Below, in pieces: positions 16,159 to 25,888 of a stretch of 64,000 nt of DNA (the stretch's first letter is position 1; each line of letters opens with the position of its first letter). Source of the stretch: Paenibacillus sp. An7 (lineage in GTDB: Bacteria > Bacillota > Bacilli > Paenibacillales > Paenibacillaceae). The position numbers and the translations under genes were made by a program. The notes below the pieces were generated by a model. That model saw only the letters and a list, made by a program, of their open reading frames with translations, had not been told where the DNA came from and did no database searches. Location of the stretch: assembly GCF_009870785.1 (NCBI RefSeq), contig NZ_WTWX01000001.1:578065-642064 (forward strand), read 5' to 3'.

Positions 16159-18204
16159 TTACATAACTCTTTTAAACATTTTTTCTAAATCATACGTTGA
16201 AAAGGAAACGACAATGGGTCTTCCATGTGGACATGTGTATGGCTGCTTACACGCTGCGAGTCTTTCAAGCAAGACCTCGGCCTCTTTTTCAGTCAATTTC
16301 TGATTTGCCTTAATTGATGCCTTACATGAACACATAATAGAAGATGCTTCCCGCAGTTTCGATAAGTCAATGGACCTTTCCGATAACACCCATTCTGCCA
16401 TTTCTAGTATGATTGATTCTTCACTTCCTTTTGGAAACCAGTAAGGGTAGGAAGTAACACGAAAAGTCTGCCCTCCAAAATGCTCGAGATAGACACCTGC
16501 TTTCTCAAACCACGTCAGCTTCGTTTTCAGCTGTTCTGTTTCTGAAGGGGTAAACTCAAGTGTGATCGGAAGCAGCAGTTCCTGAGATGCCTCTACTGGA
16601 TTACCAAACTGCTTGTAATAAAACTCATAATTTATTCGCTCATGAGCAGCATGCTGATCGATCAAATAAAGCCCGCTGTCATTTTGCGCAATTAGATACG
16701 TTCCGTGATGCTGACCAATCAGAGAAAGTTCAGGAAACTCAGGAAGCTCTGGACTCTCCGAAGACTGATGATGAGCATCATTCGGCTTGTTACTTTTCGA
16801 TGCAGCGATATCGCGATAATAGTCTTTAAATGACTTATTTAGCTGAGATTGTCTCCGTTGTTGACGCTCATTTCTCACTTCTGAAGAAGTCTCTGAATAG
16901 TGAAAGGGTGAAGGAGTCTCCTGCTGCCCATCCGGCTGAATGTAGTCTTCATCCAGATCATCTTTTAAACTCTTAGAAGGAAGTACCTGATCCTTAGCCC
17001 GATCCTGCCCATCATAGGCAACCACGCGCTCTCTCATTTCAGTAGCAGGTAACTCTTTTTCTTCAGTTATAGGCAATTGCTTCGCAAAAGAACCCGAGAA
17101 CTGTTTGGTTTCTGCACGATCTTCAATCTTACCTCTTGGAAAATGGAATTGTTCCTGCACTGTAGAAGTGCTGCCCGGTTTTCCAATCGTTTGCTTAACC
17201 ACCTGCGGTATTAACACTTCCTTCCGCAGAGCAGCATGTACAATTTCCTCTACAAAAGCGTAAAGTTCAGCTTCCTTACTAAACCTTACTTCAAGCTTAG
17301 CCGGGTGCACGTTCACATCAACCAGCGAAGGGTGCATCTCAAGCTGCAGTACGGCAAGCGGAAACCGATTAATAGGCAGCAGGGTATGGTACGCTTTAAG
17401 CAGCGCTTGATTCAGTCCATAGTTTCGAATATATCTTCCGTTTATAATCGTTGATATTCCGTTACGGTTGGCTCTTGTAAAATCGGGCCGGCTCACAAAT
17501 CCGCTAATCTTATAATCGAGGTTTTCTCCATTTACCGGAAGCATCGTTTTGGCCGCAGAAGTTCCATATATAGCAGCAATCACCTGAACTAAATCTCCGT
17601 TCCCAATCGTTTGCAGCAGCATATTCCCATTATGTCTCAGGGTAAATGCGATATCGGGATGCGATAACGCCATTCGGTAGATCGCATCCGAAATATGACC
17701 AAGCTCAGTCTGAATGGTCTTCATATATTTCAGTCTTGCGGGTGTATTATAGAACAGTTCTTCTACTGTAAAATCAGTGCCTTGAGAAGCGGTAATATCC
17801 TCATGCCGGATTAATTTACCGCCTTCAATTACAATCTCTCTTCCCCGCCCGTCATCCTTATTTGAGCTGACAAGACGAACTTTAGACACGGCAGCGATAC
17901 TCGGAAGTGCTTCTCCTCGAAATCCTAAACTCGTAATTTCAAACAGATCTCTGCCATTCTCGATTTTACTTGTTGCGTGACGGTAAAAGGCGGTCTCCAT
18001 ATCATCGGGATCTATGCCGCCGCCGTTATCCGTGACACGAATCGTTTGAAGTCCCCCTTCATAAACAGAGACGTCAATTCGAGTACTGCCTGCATCAATC
18101 GAATTTTCTACAAGCTCCTTTACTACAGAAGCGGGTCTTTCTACTACCTCACCTGCAGCAATCTGGTTTGCAATATGTTCATCCAGGACATGAATTTTAG
18201 CCAC
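16159..18204 (-). CDS. mutL: DNA mismatch repair endonuclease MutL
   Basis: 681 aa. N-terminal GHKL ATPase: ELVENSIDAGST, DNGGGID, TSKIENG, GFRGEALPSI. A variable acidic/polar linker (about 340-500) separates the C-terminal dimerisation and nicking domain with the endonuclease motif DQHAAHERINYE (about 516-527, all metal-ligand residues present) and the second Zn motif pieces CSCKASIKAN and CPHGRP. It therefore belongs to the nicking MutL class of bacteria lacking MutH. The start is GTG at 18204, 7 nt after GGAGGG. 37 bp after the mutS stop. Confidence 0.97.
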   Translation of the reverse strand: MAKIHVLDEHIANQIAAGEVVERPASVVKELVENSIDAGSTRIDVSVYEGGLQTIRVTDNGGGIDPDDMETAFYRHATSKIENGRDLFEITSLGFRGEALPSIAAVSKVRLVSSNKDDGRGREIVIEGGKLIRHEDITASQGTDFTVEELFYNTPARLKYMKTIQTELGHISDAIYRMALSHPDIAFTLRHNGNMLLQTIGNGDLVQVIAAIYGTSAAKTMLPVNGENLDYKISGFVSRPDFTRANRNGISTIINGRYIRNYGLNQALLKAYHTLLPINRFPLAVLQLEMHPSLVDVNVHPAKLEVRFSKEAELYAFVEEIVHAALRKEVLIPQVVKQTIGKPGSTSTVQEQFHFPRGKIEDRAETKQFSGSFAKQLPITEEKELPATEMRERVVAYDGQDRAKDQVLPSKSLKDDLDEDYIQPDGQQETPSPFHYSETSSEVRNERQQRRQSQLNKSFKDYYRDIAASKSNKPNDAHHQSSESPELPEFPELSLIGQHHGTYLIAQNDSGLYLIDQHAAHERINYEFYYKQFGNPVEASQELLLPITLEFTPSETEQLKTKLTWFEKAGVYLEHFGGQTFRVTSYPYWFPKGSEESIILEMAEWVLSERSIDLSKLREASSIMCSCKASIKANQKLTEKEAEVLLERLAACKQPYTCPHGRPIVVSFSTYDLEKMFKRVM

Positions 18205-18241
18205 CTTTTAACCCTCCCTTTACTTCAAACTATATTTGAAA

Positions 18242-21019
18242 TTATAAATCATTTACTTTCTTTTTTAGGTCATTCACAAACTGCATCGTTTCCAGCGGGG
18301 TCATATTCATTAAATCCGCTGTTTTGAGTTTCTTAATGATTTGCTTCACAGCTGGGTCTACCTCTGCGTGGGTTGCTTTTTTCTTCGGAAGAATGTCTTC
18401 TTCATCAAAAATCGAGAGCTGAACTACTCCCGTATCTTGCGTACTCACTACAGCTGTCTCGAAGATCGGTGATTCCATGACATATTCATCTGTCTTACGT
18501 CCATCCGACTTGGAGGATAGACTAGAATGCGTATTATCCTCAATAGTTGCCGCCTCAGTAGTTGCCGCGCTTTGTGCTCTGCCAGCAGCAGCCTCTGCCC
18601 GTGCATTCTTCTCATGATCATGCTTGTCCATCGTACCCACCGTCTCATGAATGAGACCTTTTGCCCGCTCGATAATCGAGTCAGGCAGACCTGCAAGTCT
18701 AGCAACGTAAATACCGTAACTGCTGCTCGCAGCTCCCGGAATTAATTTGCGCAGGAACTGCACTTCATCTTCTTTTTCCTGAACAGCCATCGAGTAGTTG
18801 CGAAGAGAAGATAGACTATCCTCGAGATGAGACAGCTCATGAAAATGAGTCGATACAAGTGCCTTACAGCCAATATGATCATGCACATATTCAATCACAG
18901 ACTGAGCAATGGCCATTCCTTCACTTGTAGAGGTACCCCGGCCAAGCTCATCAATAATAATCAAACTCCGCGGTGTTGCTTTTTCAGTCATGATCTGAAT
19001 ATCAGCCATTTCCACCATGAATGTACTTTGACCTCCAATGAGATCATCACCTGCGCCAATTCTTGTAAAAATCCGGTCCATAATCGGAACTTCTGCCGAT
19101 GCAGCAGGTACAAATGAACCCATTTGCGCCAAAATGGAAATCAATGCAACCTGCCGCATGTAGGTGCTTTTTCCTGCCATATTAGGTCCAGTGATTAGCA
19201 AAATACGCGGATCTTCTTGTTCCATCACCGTATCATTAGCCATAAACGATCCATCTCTCATGACGGATTCTACGACCGGATGTCTGCCTTGCGTAATCTT
19301 CATATTAAATGCATCCGTAATAACTGGCTTTACAAAACCTCGCTCTGCACTCACCGTAGCAAGGGATTGATAGACATCAATCTCTGCGACTTGTTCGGCA
19401 AGACGCTGAAGTCTTTTTATTTCACCTGCCAGCTTATCCCGGAGTTCAATGAATAGAGAATATTCGAGTCCTACCATTTTTTCTTGGGCTTCCAGAATCA
19501 GTGACTCCTTCTCTTTCAGCTCCGGAGTAATATAACGTTCCGCATTCGCAAGCGTCTGCTTCCGCTCATACCTTCCTTCAGGCAAGGAAGCGACATTTGA
19601 TTTGGTCACTTCAATGTAATAACCGAATACTTTGTTGTATCCAATCTTAAGAGAACGAATCCCTGTTGCTTCACGCTCTCTCGCCTCAAGCTCAGCGATC
19701 CAGCGTTTCCCGTTCACACTCGCATAACGCAGCTCGTCAAGATGCTCATGATACCCTTCACGAATCATTCCCCCGTCCCGTACGGAAACAGGCGGCTCAT
19801 CCACAATAGCTTCCTCGATGAGTTCCTTTAGGTCAGAACAGTGATCTAAGGAGCCCGCGATCTTTTGCAATGTTTCAGATGGGGAGTTCAGACATAATTC
19901 AATCAAAGCAGGAACCCTGGCAAGTGATACTTTTAGTGCATTCATATCCCGGCCATTCGCATTCCCAAATGCAATCCGTCCGACAAGACGTTCGAGATCA
20001 TAGATTTCTTGCAGTTGATCCCGAATATCCTGACGTAAGATAAACTGATGATACAGCTTGTCTACCGCTTCTAGACGCTCTTCAATTTTGCTTTTTTGCA
20101 AAAGAGGTTTATCAATCCAGCGGCGGAGCATTCTCGCGCCCATGGAGGTCTCCGTCTTATCAATGAGAGACAGCAGGGAGCCTTTCTTCGACCGATCACG
20201 CACGGTTTCTACAAGTTCTAGATTCCTTCTAGTAAAAGGATCAAGGATCATATAGTTATCAGGTTCATACGTCGATACCTCTGTAAGCTGACCAAGAGAG
20301 CGTCTTTGCGTCTCATGAAGATACGAGAATAAAGTCGCGAGACAGTGCTGGCGTTCTTCACCGAGTCTAGCCCATACCGTTTCTCCAAACTGTTCAATAA
20401 CATAGTCAGCTTTATTCTTTTCATATTCTGTATAGGTAACTGGACGATTTCCCGTCATCAGTTCACTCTTTACCGTATGAAGAAGGGCCGCATCACCAAG
20501 AATCTCTGACGGTTCATAAATCCCAATCTCGTCTTTTAACCACTTCTCAGAATAAAGAGCTGATGTTAAATAAAGTTCGCCCGTAGATAGATCACATGCA
20601 GAAATGGCGATCATTCCGTTTTTCTGTGTGAGGCAGACCATATAATTATTGCTTTTATCACCTAGCGTCTTGCCTTCCATTACCGTTCCCGGCGTAATGA
20701 CACGCACAATTTCTCTGCGTACCATCCCTTTTGTTGTTGCTGCATCTTCCATCTGTTCACAGATGGCTACTTTATACCCTTTTTCAATCAGACGATGTAT
20801 ATAGTTATCAGCAGAGTGATAAGGCACTCCGCACATCGGTATTTTTTCGCCAACTCCGCCTTCCCGGCCGGTAAGAGTGATTTCTAGTTCCTTAGCCGCA
20901 AGTGTTGCATCATCAAAAAACATTTCATAAAAATCACCTAAACGAAAAAAAAGAAACGCATCCTGCGCTTGTTCTTTTACTTTCAAATATTGCTGAATCA
21001 TCGGCGTATATTGTGCCAT
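18242..21019 (-). CDS. mutS: DNA mismatch recognition protein MutS
   Basis: 925 aa, longer than B. subtilis MutS (858 aa) because of a polar Ala/Glu/Thr-rich C-terminal linker. The mismatch-reading Phe-x-Glu motif is in GDFYEMF (about 27-33); Walker A GPNMAGKST (about 610) and the DELGRGTST Walker B are intact. Near the C-terminus QLSIFDEE (about 866) is a beta-clamp-binding motif, followed by a helical tail ending MQFVNDLKKKVNDL for dimer/tetramer contacts. It recognises base mismatches and recruits MutL. Confidence 0.97.
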   Translation of the reverse strand: MAQYTPMIQQYLKVKEQAQDAFLFFRLGDFYEMFFDDATLAAKELEITLTGREGGVGEKIPMCGVPYHSADNYIHRLIEKGYKVAICEQMEDAATTKGMVRREIVRVITPGTVMEGKTLGDKSNNYMVCLTQKNGMIAISACDLSTGELYLTSALYSEKWLKDEIGIYEPSEILGDAALLHTVKSELMTGNRPVTYTEYEKNKADYVIEQFGETVWARLGEERQHCLATLFSYLHETQRRSLGQLTEVSTYEPDNYMILDPFTRRNLELVETVRDRSKKGSLLSLIDKTETSMGARMLRRWIDKPLLQKSKIEERLEAVDKLYHQFILRQDIRDQLQEIYDLERLVGRIAFGNANGRDMNALKVSLARVPALIELCLNSPSETLQKIAGSLDHCSDLKELIEEAIVDEPPVSVRDGGMIREGYHEHLDELRYASVNGKRWIAELEAREREATGIRSLKIGYNKVFGYYIEVTKSNVASLPEGRYERKQTLANAERYITPELKEKESLILEAQEKMVGLEYSLFIELRDKLAGEIKRLQRLAEQVAEIDVYQSLATVSAERGFVKPVITDAFNMKITQGRHPVVESVMRDGSFMANDTVMEQEDPRILLITGPNMAGKSTYMRQVALISILAQMGSFVPAASAEVPIMDRIFTRIGAGDDLIGGQSTFMVEMADIQIMTEKATPRSLIIIDELGRGTSTSEGMAIAQSVIEYVHDHIGCKALVSTHFHELSHLEDSLSSLRNYSMAVQEKEDEVQFLRKLIPGAASSSYGIYVARLAGLPDSIIERAKGLIHETVGTMDKHDHEKNARAEAAAGRAQSAATTEAATIEDNTHSSLSSKSDGRKTDEYVMESPIFETAVVSTQDTGVVQLSIFDEEDILPKKKATHAEVDPAVKQIIKKLKTADLMNMTPLETMQFVNDLKKKVNDL

Positions 21020-21124
21020 GATATTTATCCACTCCTGCTACACGTTGTAAAGCTTACATATCTTTGATCTAAGATACGGCTTTCTATCGTTCAGATCTCT
21101 ATTATAACAAAAAGACTAAGCATG

Positions 21125-22354
21125 TCATGGCTCTAGCGGAATATTCCACAAGGGCCGGATATCTCTTGTTTCATCCCACGTCTTTCCTTCGTATAAAGCA
21201 GACACTAGCGGACTTATATATTTATGAAACCTGCGGTAGTCAGGAAGGAGAATCATTTCTTGCAAAAGGGGCTCCATAACAGATCGGAGCATGACACGAT
21301 CCCCTTCATAAAAGGCGGCATGGATTTCTGGCTGATCGAGCGGCCGCAGGTTTAGTCTGCGGTACTGAGAGGCAATAAGTCCTGCCATAGCCACGACCCC
21401 TTTTGCGATCATGGGAGAGATTAGAAAGCTTGGCAGCGTACGATATTCAAATCCTCCGTAGGGCTGAACTCGAAAATCTCCCAGGTATCCATAACGCGGC
21501 CTTCTCCCGGCACTTCTCGGATCTTCTAGTATAGCAACAGGCAGTGCTAAATAATTGTCGAGTGCTCTTAGGAGCTCAAAGCTCAGCATCACCCGGCTAA
21601 AATGCACGTGTCCTCCTAGAGGAATCCCTTTTACAGGCATTCCTCCTGCACACCAAATTAAAGAACGATCGGTGATTAGAGAAGACGCCGTACGAAACGC
21701 ATGCATCAGGTGTGTTATGAGTTCTCTCGGTTCCGCACTCGGATTTGGGCGGAGTTCGGCTACAGGATAGATCCTTCTTCCATCCCGAGAAATAGAGTCG
21801 CATCCCGCTTCTCCCTGACGATCCAAGAACTGAGAAGCAGGCACCATAGATCTGTCTTCACGTAATAGTAGAAACTCAGGGTCCATACCAAGTACCGGTA
21901 CAGTGCCCGCTTTTACTTCTGCTTCCAAAGCGAGTTCTGTTTCCCTTACATCCTGTTCGTACATCAGACGGATGTCATCATTTATGAGCCAAGGGTAATC
22001 GTTGACACTCGTGATGACAGCTCCTTTCTCCGATGCTTCCAGTACAATCTCGGCGTGCACTAAATTCAGCGCATAGGCTGCCTTTACGGCGGCACGTTCA
22101 ATTCTTCTATAACGGGACGTTTCTTCTATTCTTAATACGGACGTCTCTTTCACTTGTTTTATCCCTGTGTATACGATCTTCCGAACTCGCACTGCCTTCA
22201 GCTGACTAACTAGCACTTCATAATATACTTTAAAATGATTTTCTTGCTCTCTATGTAGAGAGAGGGTGGAACCGAGACCCGAACGTTTCAGTCTTGCAGT
22301 TCGTTCTGCAATTGACATCTGCTCATATAGAGGTATATTCCGGATTACTGCCAT
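21125..22354 (-). CDS. Putative amidoligase (glutamine-synthetase-like COOH-NH2 ligase family 2)
   Basis: 409 aa. The C-terminal two thirds show glutamine-synthetase-fold motifs: MDPEFLLL (157-164, metal Glu), VAELRPNPS (198-206), GGHVHFS (247-253) and GGFEYRTLPSF (300-310), as in the amidoligase family described for COOH-NH2 ligases that make isopeptide or amide bonds. The N-terminal 60-125 region (ERAAVKAAYALNLVHAEIVL, then VITSVNDYP) looks like the end of an ATP-grasp domain; no ATP-grasp core precedes it. It lies between cotE and mutS, which suggests but does not prove a role in spore coat or wall crosslinking. The substrate is unknown. Confidence 0.75.
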   Translation of the reverse strand: MAVIRNIPLYEQMSIAERTARLKRSGLGSTLSLHREQENHFKVYYEVLVSQLKAVRVRKIVYTGIKQVKETSVLRIEETSRYRRIERAAVKAAYALNLVHAEIVLEASEKGAVITSVNDYPWLINDDIRLMYEQDVRETELALEAEVKAGTVPVLGMDPEFLLLREDRSMVPASQFLDRQGEAGCDSISRDGRRIYPVAELRPNPSAEPRELITHLMHAFRTASSLITDRSLIWCAGGMPVKGIPLGGHVHFSRVMLSFELLRALDNYLALPVAILEDPRSAGRRPRYGYLGDFRVQPYGGFEYRTLPSFLISPMIAKGVVAMAGLIASQYRRLNLRPLDQPEIHAAFYEGDRVMLRSVMEPLLQEMILLPDYRRFHKYISPLVSALYEGKTWDETRDIRPLWNIPLEP

Positions 22355-22390
22355 CCCGCTTCCACCCTTCTCCTTCAGGCTAAAAAAATA

Positions 22391-22414
22391 AAAAAAAGGA
22401 GGGCTGCCGCCCTC
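22391..22414 (-). terminator. cotE terminator
   Basis: Minus strand: 6-bp GC stem (399-404 with 409-414 of 22xxx) with a 4-nt loop followed by seven or more T. A second perfect 7-bp stem (22417-22423 with 22427-22433) lies immediately upstream. It separates cotE from the amidoligase gene; read-through is possible. Confidence 0.75.
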
Positions 22415-22465
22415 TACGCCGAAGAGTTCGGCGCATATGATGCACTATACAGATCGGAAAAGCAA

Positions 22466-23023
22466 TTACAGTTCATCATCCAGTGAGTCTGGATCTAGTT
22501 CATCAAAATCGGCTTCGATTGTACCAAAATCATAATCTTTGTCATCGTCCCCACAGCCATGAGGACTAACAAGCACATTGACTTTGGTTTCGGCAATCAG
22601 TTCGACAGCGAATTCGCGTTCCACCCGAATAAGTACACTCTCCCCATTTGAAGATACACTTGCTTCTACGCAGCTCGGCTCCTGTGTTGACTCCGCAGAA
22701 ACCTCTACTGTAGAAGCACGGTGTTTCGGATCAAGGTACGAAAGTGGAACATTCTCTACATAAGACACTGTTTCCTTAGCAACATCGGTTTGAGAGTTTT
22801 GGTCATAAGAATACCAAATATTGATATCGTAAGTACCAATCACTTCAATTCCGTCACCAGCCGCAACCGCCTCGTACTCGTGATTTATAATCCATGCACC
22901 TAAAATACTGGTAGGATTATGTGGCGGAGTCACAGTATGTGTTACGGTAGAGAACTTACGACCTTTGCCGCAGATCGCTTTCGTTATAATCTCTCTACAT
23001 TGTTGTTTATGACCTAATGACAT
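22466..23023 (-). CDS. cotE: Outer spore coat morphogenetic protein CotE
   Basis: 185 aa from ATG 23023 (GGAGGAGG upstream; an ATG at 23044 precedes the SD and is rejected). Recognisable CotE features: REIITKAICGKGRKFS, the ILGAWIINHEYEA block, IWYSYDQNSQTDVAKETV, and an acidic C-terminal tail rich in Asp/Glu. CotE assembles around the forespore and recruits most outer-coat proteins. The leader contains CATACATA (23057-23064 on the minus strand), similar to a sigma-E -10 element, as expected for a mother-cell gene. The position upstream of mutSL matches B. subtilis, but with an amidoligase inserted between. Confidence 0.95.
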   Translation of the reverse strand: MSLGHKQQCREIITKAICGKGRKFSTVTHTVTPPHNPTSILGAWIINHEYEAVAAGDGIEVIGTYDINIWYSYDQNSQTDVAKETVSYVENVPLSYLDPKHRASTVEVSAESTQEPSCVEASVSSNGESVLIRVEREFAVELIAETKVNVLVSPHGCGDDDKDYDFGTIEADFDELDPDSLDDEL

Positions 23024-23056
23024 CTTTGAACCTCCTCCATACAATCATTCCATTTA

Positions 23057-23064
23057 TATGTATG
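23057..23064 (-). promoter_or_regulatory. Possible sigma-E-type -10 element of cotE
   Basis: CATACATA on the minus strand resembles the sigma-E -10 CATACAHT. I could not identify a good -35, so this is tentative. Confidence 0.3.
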
Positions 23065-23126
23065 CAGGACATGGGCATTTGTTGATTGATTAAGTCACTT
23101 ATTTTTTCTATTAATAAAAGATTTAT

Positions 23127-24101
23127 TTATAAAAAGCTATTCTCCTTTTGCTGACACGGAAAAGGAGCTTTATCTTTTTTCGCAATTTTTAAATATAATC
23201 CAAGTTCTCTGCACAGTTGTCTAATCGCTGAACGGAGTTCAAATTCCTCCCTTGTAGTTGGGAGGTCCATTACGCGAAACTGCTCTTCCATCTCTTGCAG
23301 CAGTTTTTCGGTACGTCCCGTATAGAACTCGGTATGAACATCGGCGCTTAGCTGATCAAATAATTCTGCTACCATCTCGGCATGTGTCATCGTTGTATAT
23401 ACTTGTGAGATCAGATGCATCATATGCTGAATGGAATCTAGCTGCGCCTTTCGCATGTAAAAATAAACCGTCCATTCTTCGTTTGGATGAATAACCTGAT
23501 TTTCAAGATACATTTTAGAAGCTGCAATTCCGCTTAATATCACTTTTTCTGCTTCAATAATCTCTTTCCCATCCCAAACATAAGAGGGGTCTTTCAGGGT
23601 GTTAGCAAATTCATTGAAAATCACAGAAAATAATGCGTCAATGTCGTGTCTTATATTTAACAGTTTATTATCCGGTTTCGGCATGTAAGCCATATTCACA
23701 ACCATAGCCGAACCGAGACCAATAATAAGCATCAGAATCTGAACTCCGATAACTTCAAGGCTCATTTCCCCTCCGCTAAATACCCGAAATACAACAACGG
23801 AGCCGGTGACGATTCCTTCTTTAAACCCTGCTCGTACAATCGCAGGAAAAGCGGTCAGTATATATGCAGCCAGCACCCAGTAGTGAAATCCAAAAACTGC
23901 AAACAGAACAGATGCAAAAAGAAGCCCGACTACCGACGCGAAAAAACGTGCCGAAATGGTTTTCAGGCTTCTTTTGCGAGTTACGTCCACTCCAAGTATG
24001 GCGAGTAGACCTGCCGAGGTCGGACTATGCAAGCCCGCCGCATCAGCAATCAGAACAGCCATAAGAGCTGCAATAGCTGTTTTAATAACGCGAAACCCCA
24101 T
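23127..24101 (-). CDS. Aromatic acid exporter family (FUSC/DUF939) membrane protein
   Basis: 324 aa from ATG 24101 (AGGAG 11 nt upstream). About six hydrophobic segments fill the first 145 residues (starting FRVIKTAIAALMAVLIADAAGL, with GVDVTRKRSLKTISARFFASVVGLL), followed by a soluble helical C-terminal domain of about 170 residues. This is the YqjA-type ArAE layout; relatives export aromatic carboxylates, but the substrate here is unknown. It appears to be a single-gene unit between cotE and the ABC importer. Confidence 0.8.
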   Translation of the reverse strand: MGFRVIKTAIAALMAVLIADAAGLHSPTSAGLLAILGVDVTRKRSLKTISARFFASVVGLLFASVLFAVFGFHYWVLAAYILTAFPAIVRAGFKEGIVTGSVVVFRVFSGGEMSLEVIGVQILMLIIGLGSAMVVNMAYMPKPDNKLLNIRHDIDALFSVIFNEFANTLKDPSYVWDGKEIIEAEKVILSGIAASKMYLENQVIHPNEEWTVYFYMRKAQLDSIQHMMHLISQVYTTMTHAEMVAELFDQLSADVHTEFYTGRTEKLLQEMEEQFRVMDLPTTREEFELRSAIRQLCRELGLYLKIAKKDKAPFPCQQKENSFL

Positions 24102-24242
24102 GTATGATATCTCTCCTCTATCTCTATCGGATCGTAGGTATTTATCGTACATGATTTTTGTTAGCCAAACAATGTAACTTATTCGGGTGACGCTAAATCT
24201 ACACATTTTCGTGTCTTTTTTACATTATTTGTTCCATTCGTG

Positions 24243-25082
24243 CTATAATTCACGCCCTCCCATCAGTTTACGTTCAATCCAGGCTACAAGTTGGTACATC
24301 ACCGTAGCAACAACAGCGATAACGATAAGACTCGACATGACGAGTGTAAAGTTAAACACCTGGAAACCATATATAATGAGATATCCAAGTCCTTCCTTTG
24401 CAACAAGAAATTCTCCGACGATAACCCCGATCCAAGCAAGCCCCACATTCACTTTTAAAGTAGAGACAATTGCCGGAAACGAAGCAGGAAAGATAACTTT
24501 TCGAAAGATTTGCTTGCGATTCGCTCCAAAAGTACGAACAACCTTCACATAATTCGGATCTACTTCATTAAAGCTGTTATACACAACGAGCGTTGTAATA
24601 ATAACGGTAATGGAAATGGTGGTCATGATGATTGCGGTAAAACCCGCACCAAACATCACGATAAAGATCGGCCCGAGAGCTACTTTGGGCATACTATTAA
24701 ATACGACGAGGTATGGATCAAGAACCTTGGACAAGAAAGGGGACCACCAGATCAAGATGGCAATGAGCGTTCCTAGGATGGTACCTAGCAGAAATCCAAC
24801 CACCGTCTCAAAGACAGTAACGGATAAGTGACTCCAAATTTCACCGCTGGCTACATCCTTACCAAGCTGTCCAAAGATTTTCGAAGGATAACTGAAGAGC
24901 AGTACATCAATCCATTTCATTCTTCCAGCGACTTCCCATAATAGAAACATCATAATGAGAATACCAATCTGCGTAAGACTGACTTTACGGCGTAAGGATT
25001 TTCGTTTGCGACTATACTGACTGTGAATTTGCGTAAGCCAGTCCTGCCCTTGAGATGGATTCAGACCTTCTTGCTCCTTCAT
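24243..25082 (-). CDS. ABC importer permease (SsuC/TauC type)
   Basis: 279 aa with six predicted TM helices and the BPD_transp_1 EAA loop (NEVDPNYVKVVRTFGANRKQIFRKVIFPASFPAI). It is the membrane channel of a nitrate/sulfonate/taurine/thiamine-precursor type importer. Its ATG overlaps the stop of the ATPase gene by 4 bp (25079-25082), giving translational coupling. Confidence 0.9.
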   Translation of the reverse strand: MKEQEGLNPSQGQDWLTQIHSQYSRKRKSLRRKVSLTQIGILIMMFLLWEVAGRMKWIDVLLFSYPSKIFGQLGKDVASGEIWSHLSVTVFETVVGFLLGTILGTLIAILIWWSPFLSKVLDPYLVVFNSMPKVALGPIFIVMFGAGFTAIIMTTISITVIITTLVVYNSFNEVDPNYVKVVRTFGANRKQIFRKVIFPASFPAIVSTLKVNVGLAWIGVIVGEFLVAKEGLGYLIIYGFQVFNFTLVMSSLIVIAVVATVMYQLVAWIERKLMGGREL

Positions 25083-25861
25083 CTGTTATCCTCCTTTCCA
25101 TCTGTGTCTTCAAGTTCTTTCCATATCTCATTAAATAGTTCATTGAACCCAGCCTGTTCTCGTGCATAAAAAGGCTGCGCCTTTCTGATTCCGTCCGGAA
25201 TTATAAATATTTTGCGAACTCTTCCCGGATTTTTATCAAGTACAATCACTTTATCACTTACAGCAATCGCCTCAGATAAATCATGTGTCACGAGAATAGC
25301 CGTCTTACCCTGCGCTCGAAGTGTGTCAGAGATCAGATCTTCTAGCTGGAGCTTCGTTTGATAGTCTAGTGCTGAGAAGGGTTCATCCAGCAGGAGCAGG
25401 TCAGGGCTTGTTGCCAACGTCCGCACAAGGGCTACCCGCTGCCGCATCCCCCCTGATAAGGAGGAAGGGTAGAGGTTTTCTGTCCCTGCGAGGCCCATAT
25501 TTGCGAGCATCTCGCTTGTTTTTTGTGCGGAATCCTTCGTAAGCTGTCCTGTAATTTCAAGACCAATAAGTATATTCTCCTTAATGGTCCGCCAAGGGTA
25601 CAAGTAATCCTGCTGCAGCATATATCCAACCTTGGGGGAGGGGGACTTGATTAGATCTCCAGATAACCTGACTTCTCCTTTTGTAGGAAAAAGAAGGCCT
25701 GCGATCATCGAGAGTAACGTTGTTTTGCCGCAGCCGCTCGGACCGACAAGACTAATGAACTCGCCCTCATTTATCTCTAAATGAAGGGATTCAATCGCGA
25801 GCTTTGCTCCTCTCTCGGTCACATATACATGGGTAATATCTTTCATCTCTATTAAATTCAT
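25079..25861 (-). CDS. ABC importer ATPase (SsuB/TauB type)
   Basis: 260 aa. Walker A GPSGCGKTT, Q-loop YMLQQDYLYPW, signature LSGGMRQR, Walker B LLLLDEPFSALD and H-loop VTHDLSEA are all intact. It drives uptake by the neighbouring permease. GGAAGTGAG precedes the ATG; 27 bp after the binding-protein gene. Confidence 0.93.
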   Translation of the reverse strand: MNLIEMKDITHVYVTERGAKLAIESLHLEINEGEFISLVGPSGCGKTTLLSMIAGLLFPTKGEVRLSGDLIKSPSPKVGYMLQQDYLYPWRTIKENILIGLEITGQLTKDSAQKTSEMLANMGLAGTENLYPSSLSGGMRQRVALVRTLATSPDLLLLDEPFSALDYQTKLQLEDLISDTLRAQGKTAILVTHDLSEAIAVSDKVIVLDKNPGRVRKIFIIPDGIRKAQPFYAREQAGFNELFNEIWKELEDTDGKEDNR

Positions 25862-25888
25862 TTACTCACTTCCTTTGATAAAAGGGCT

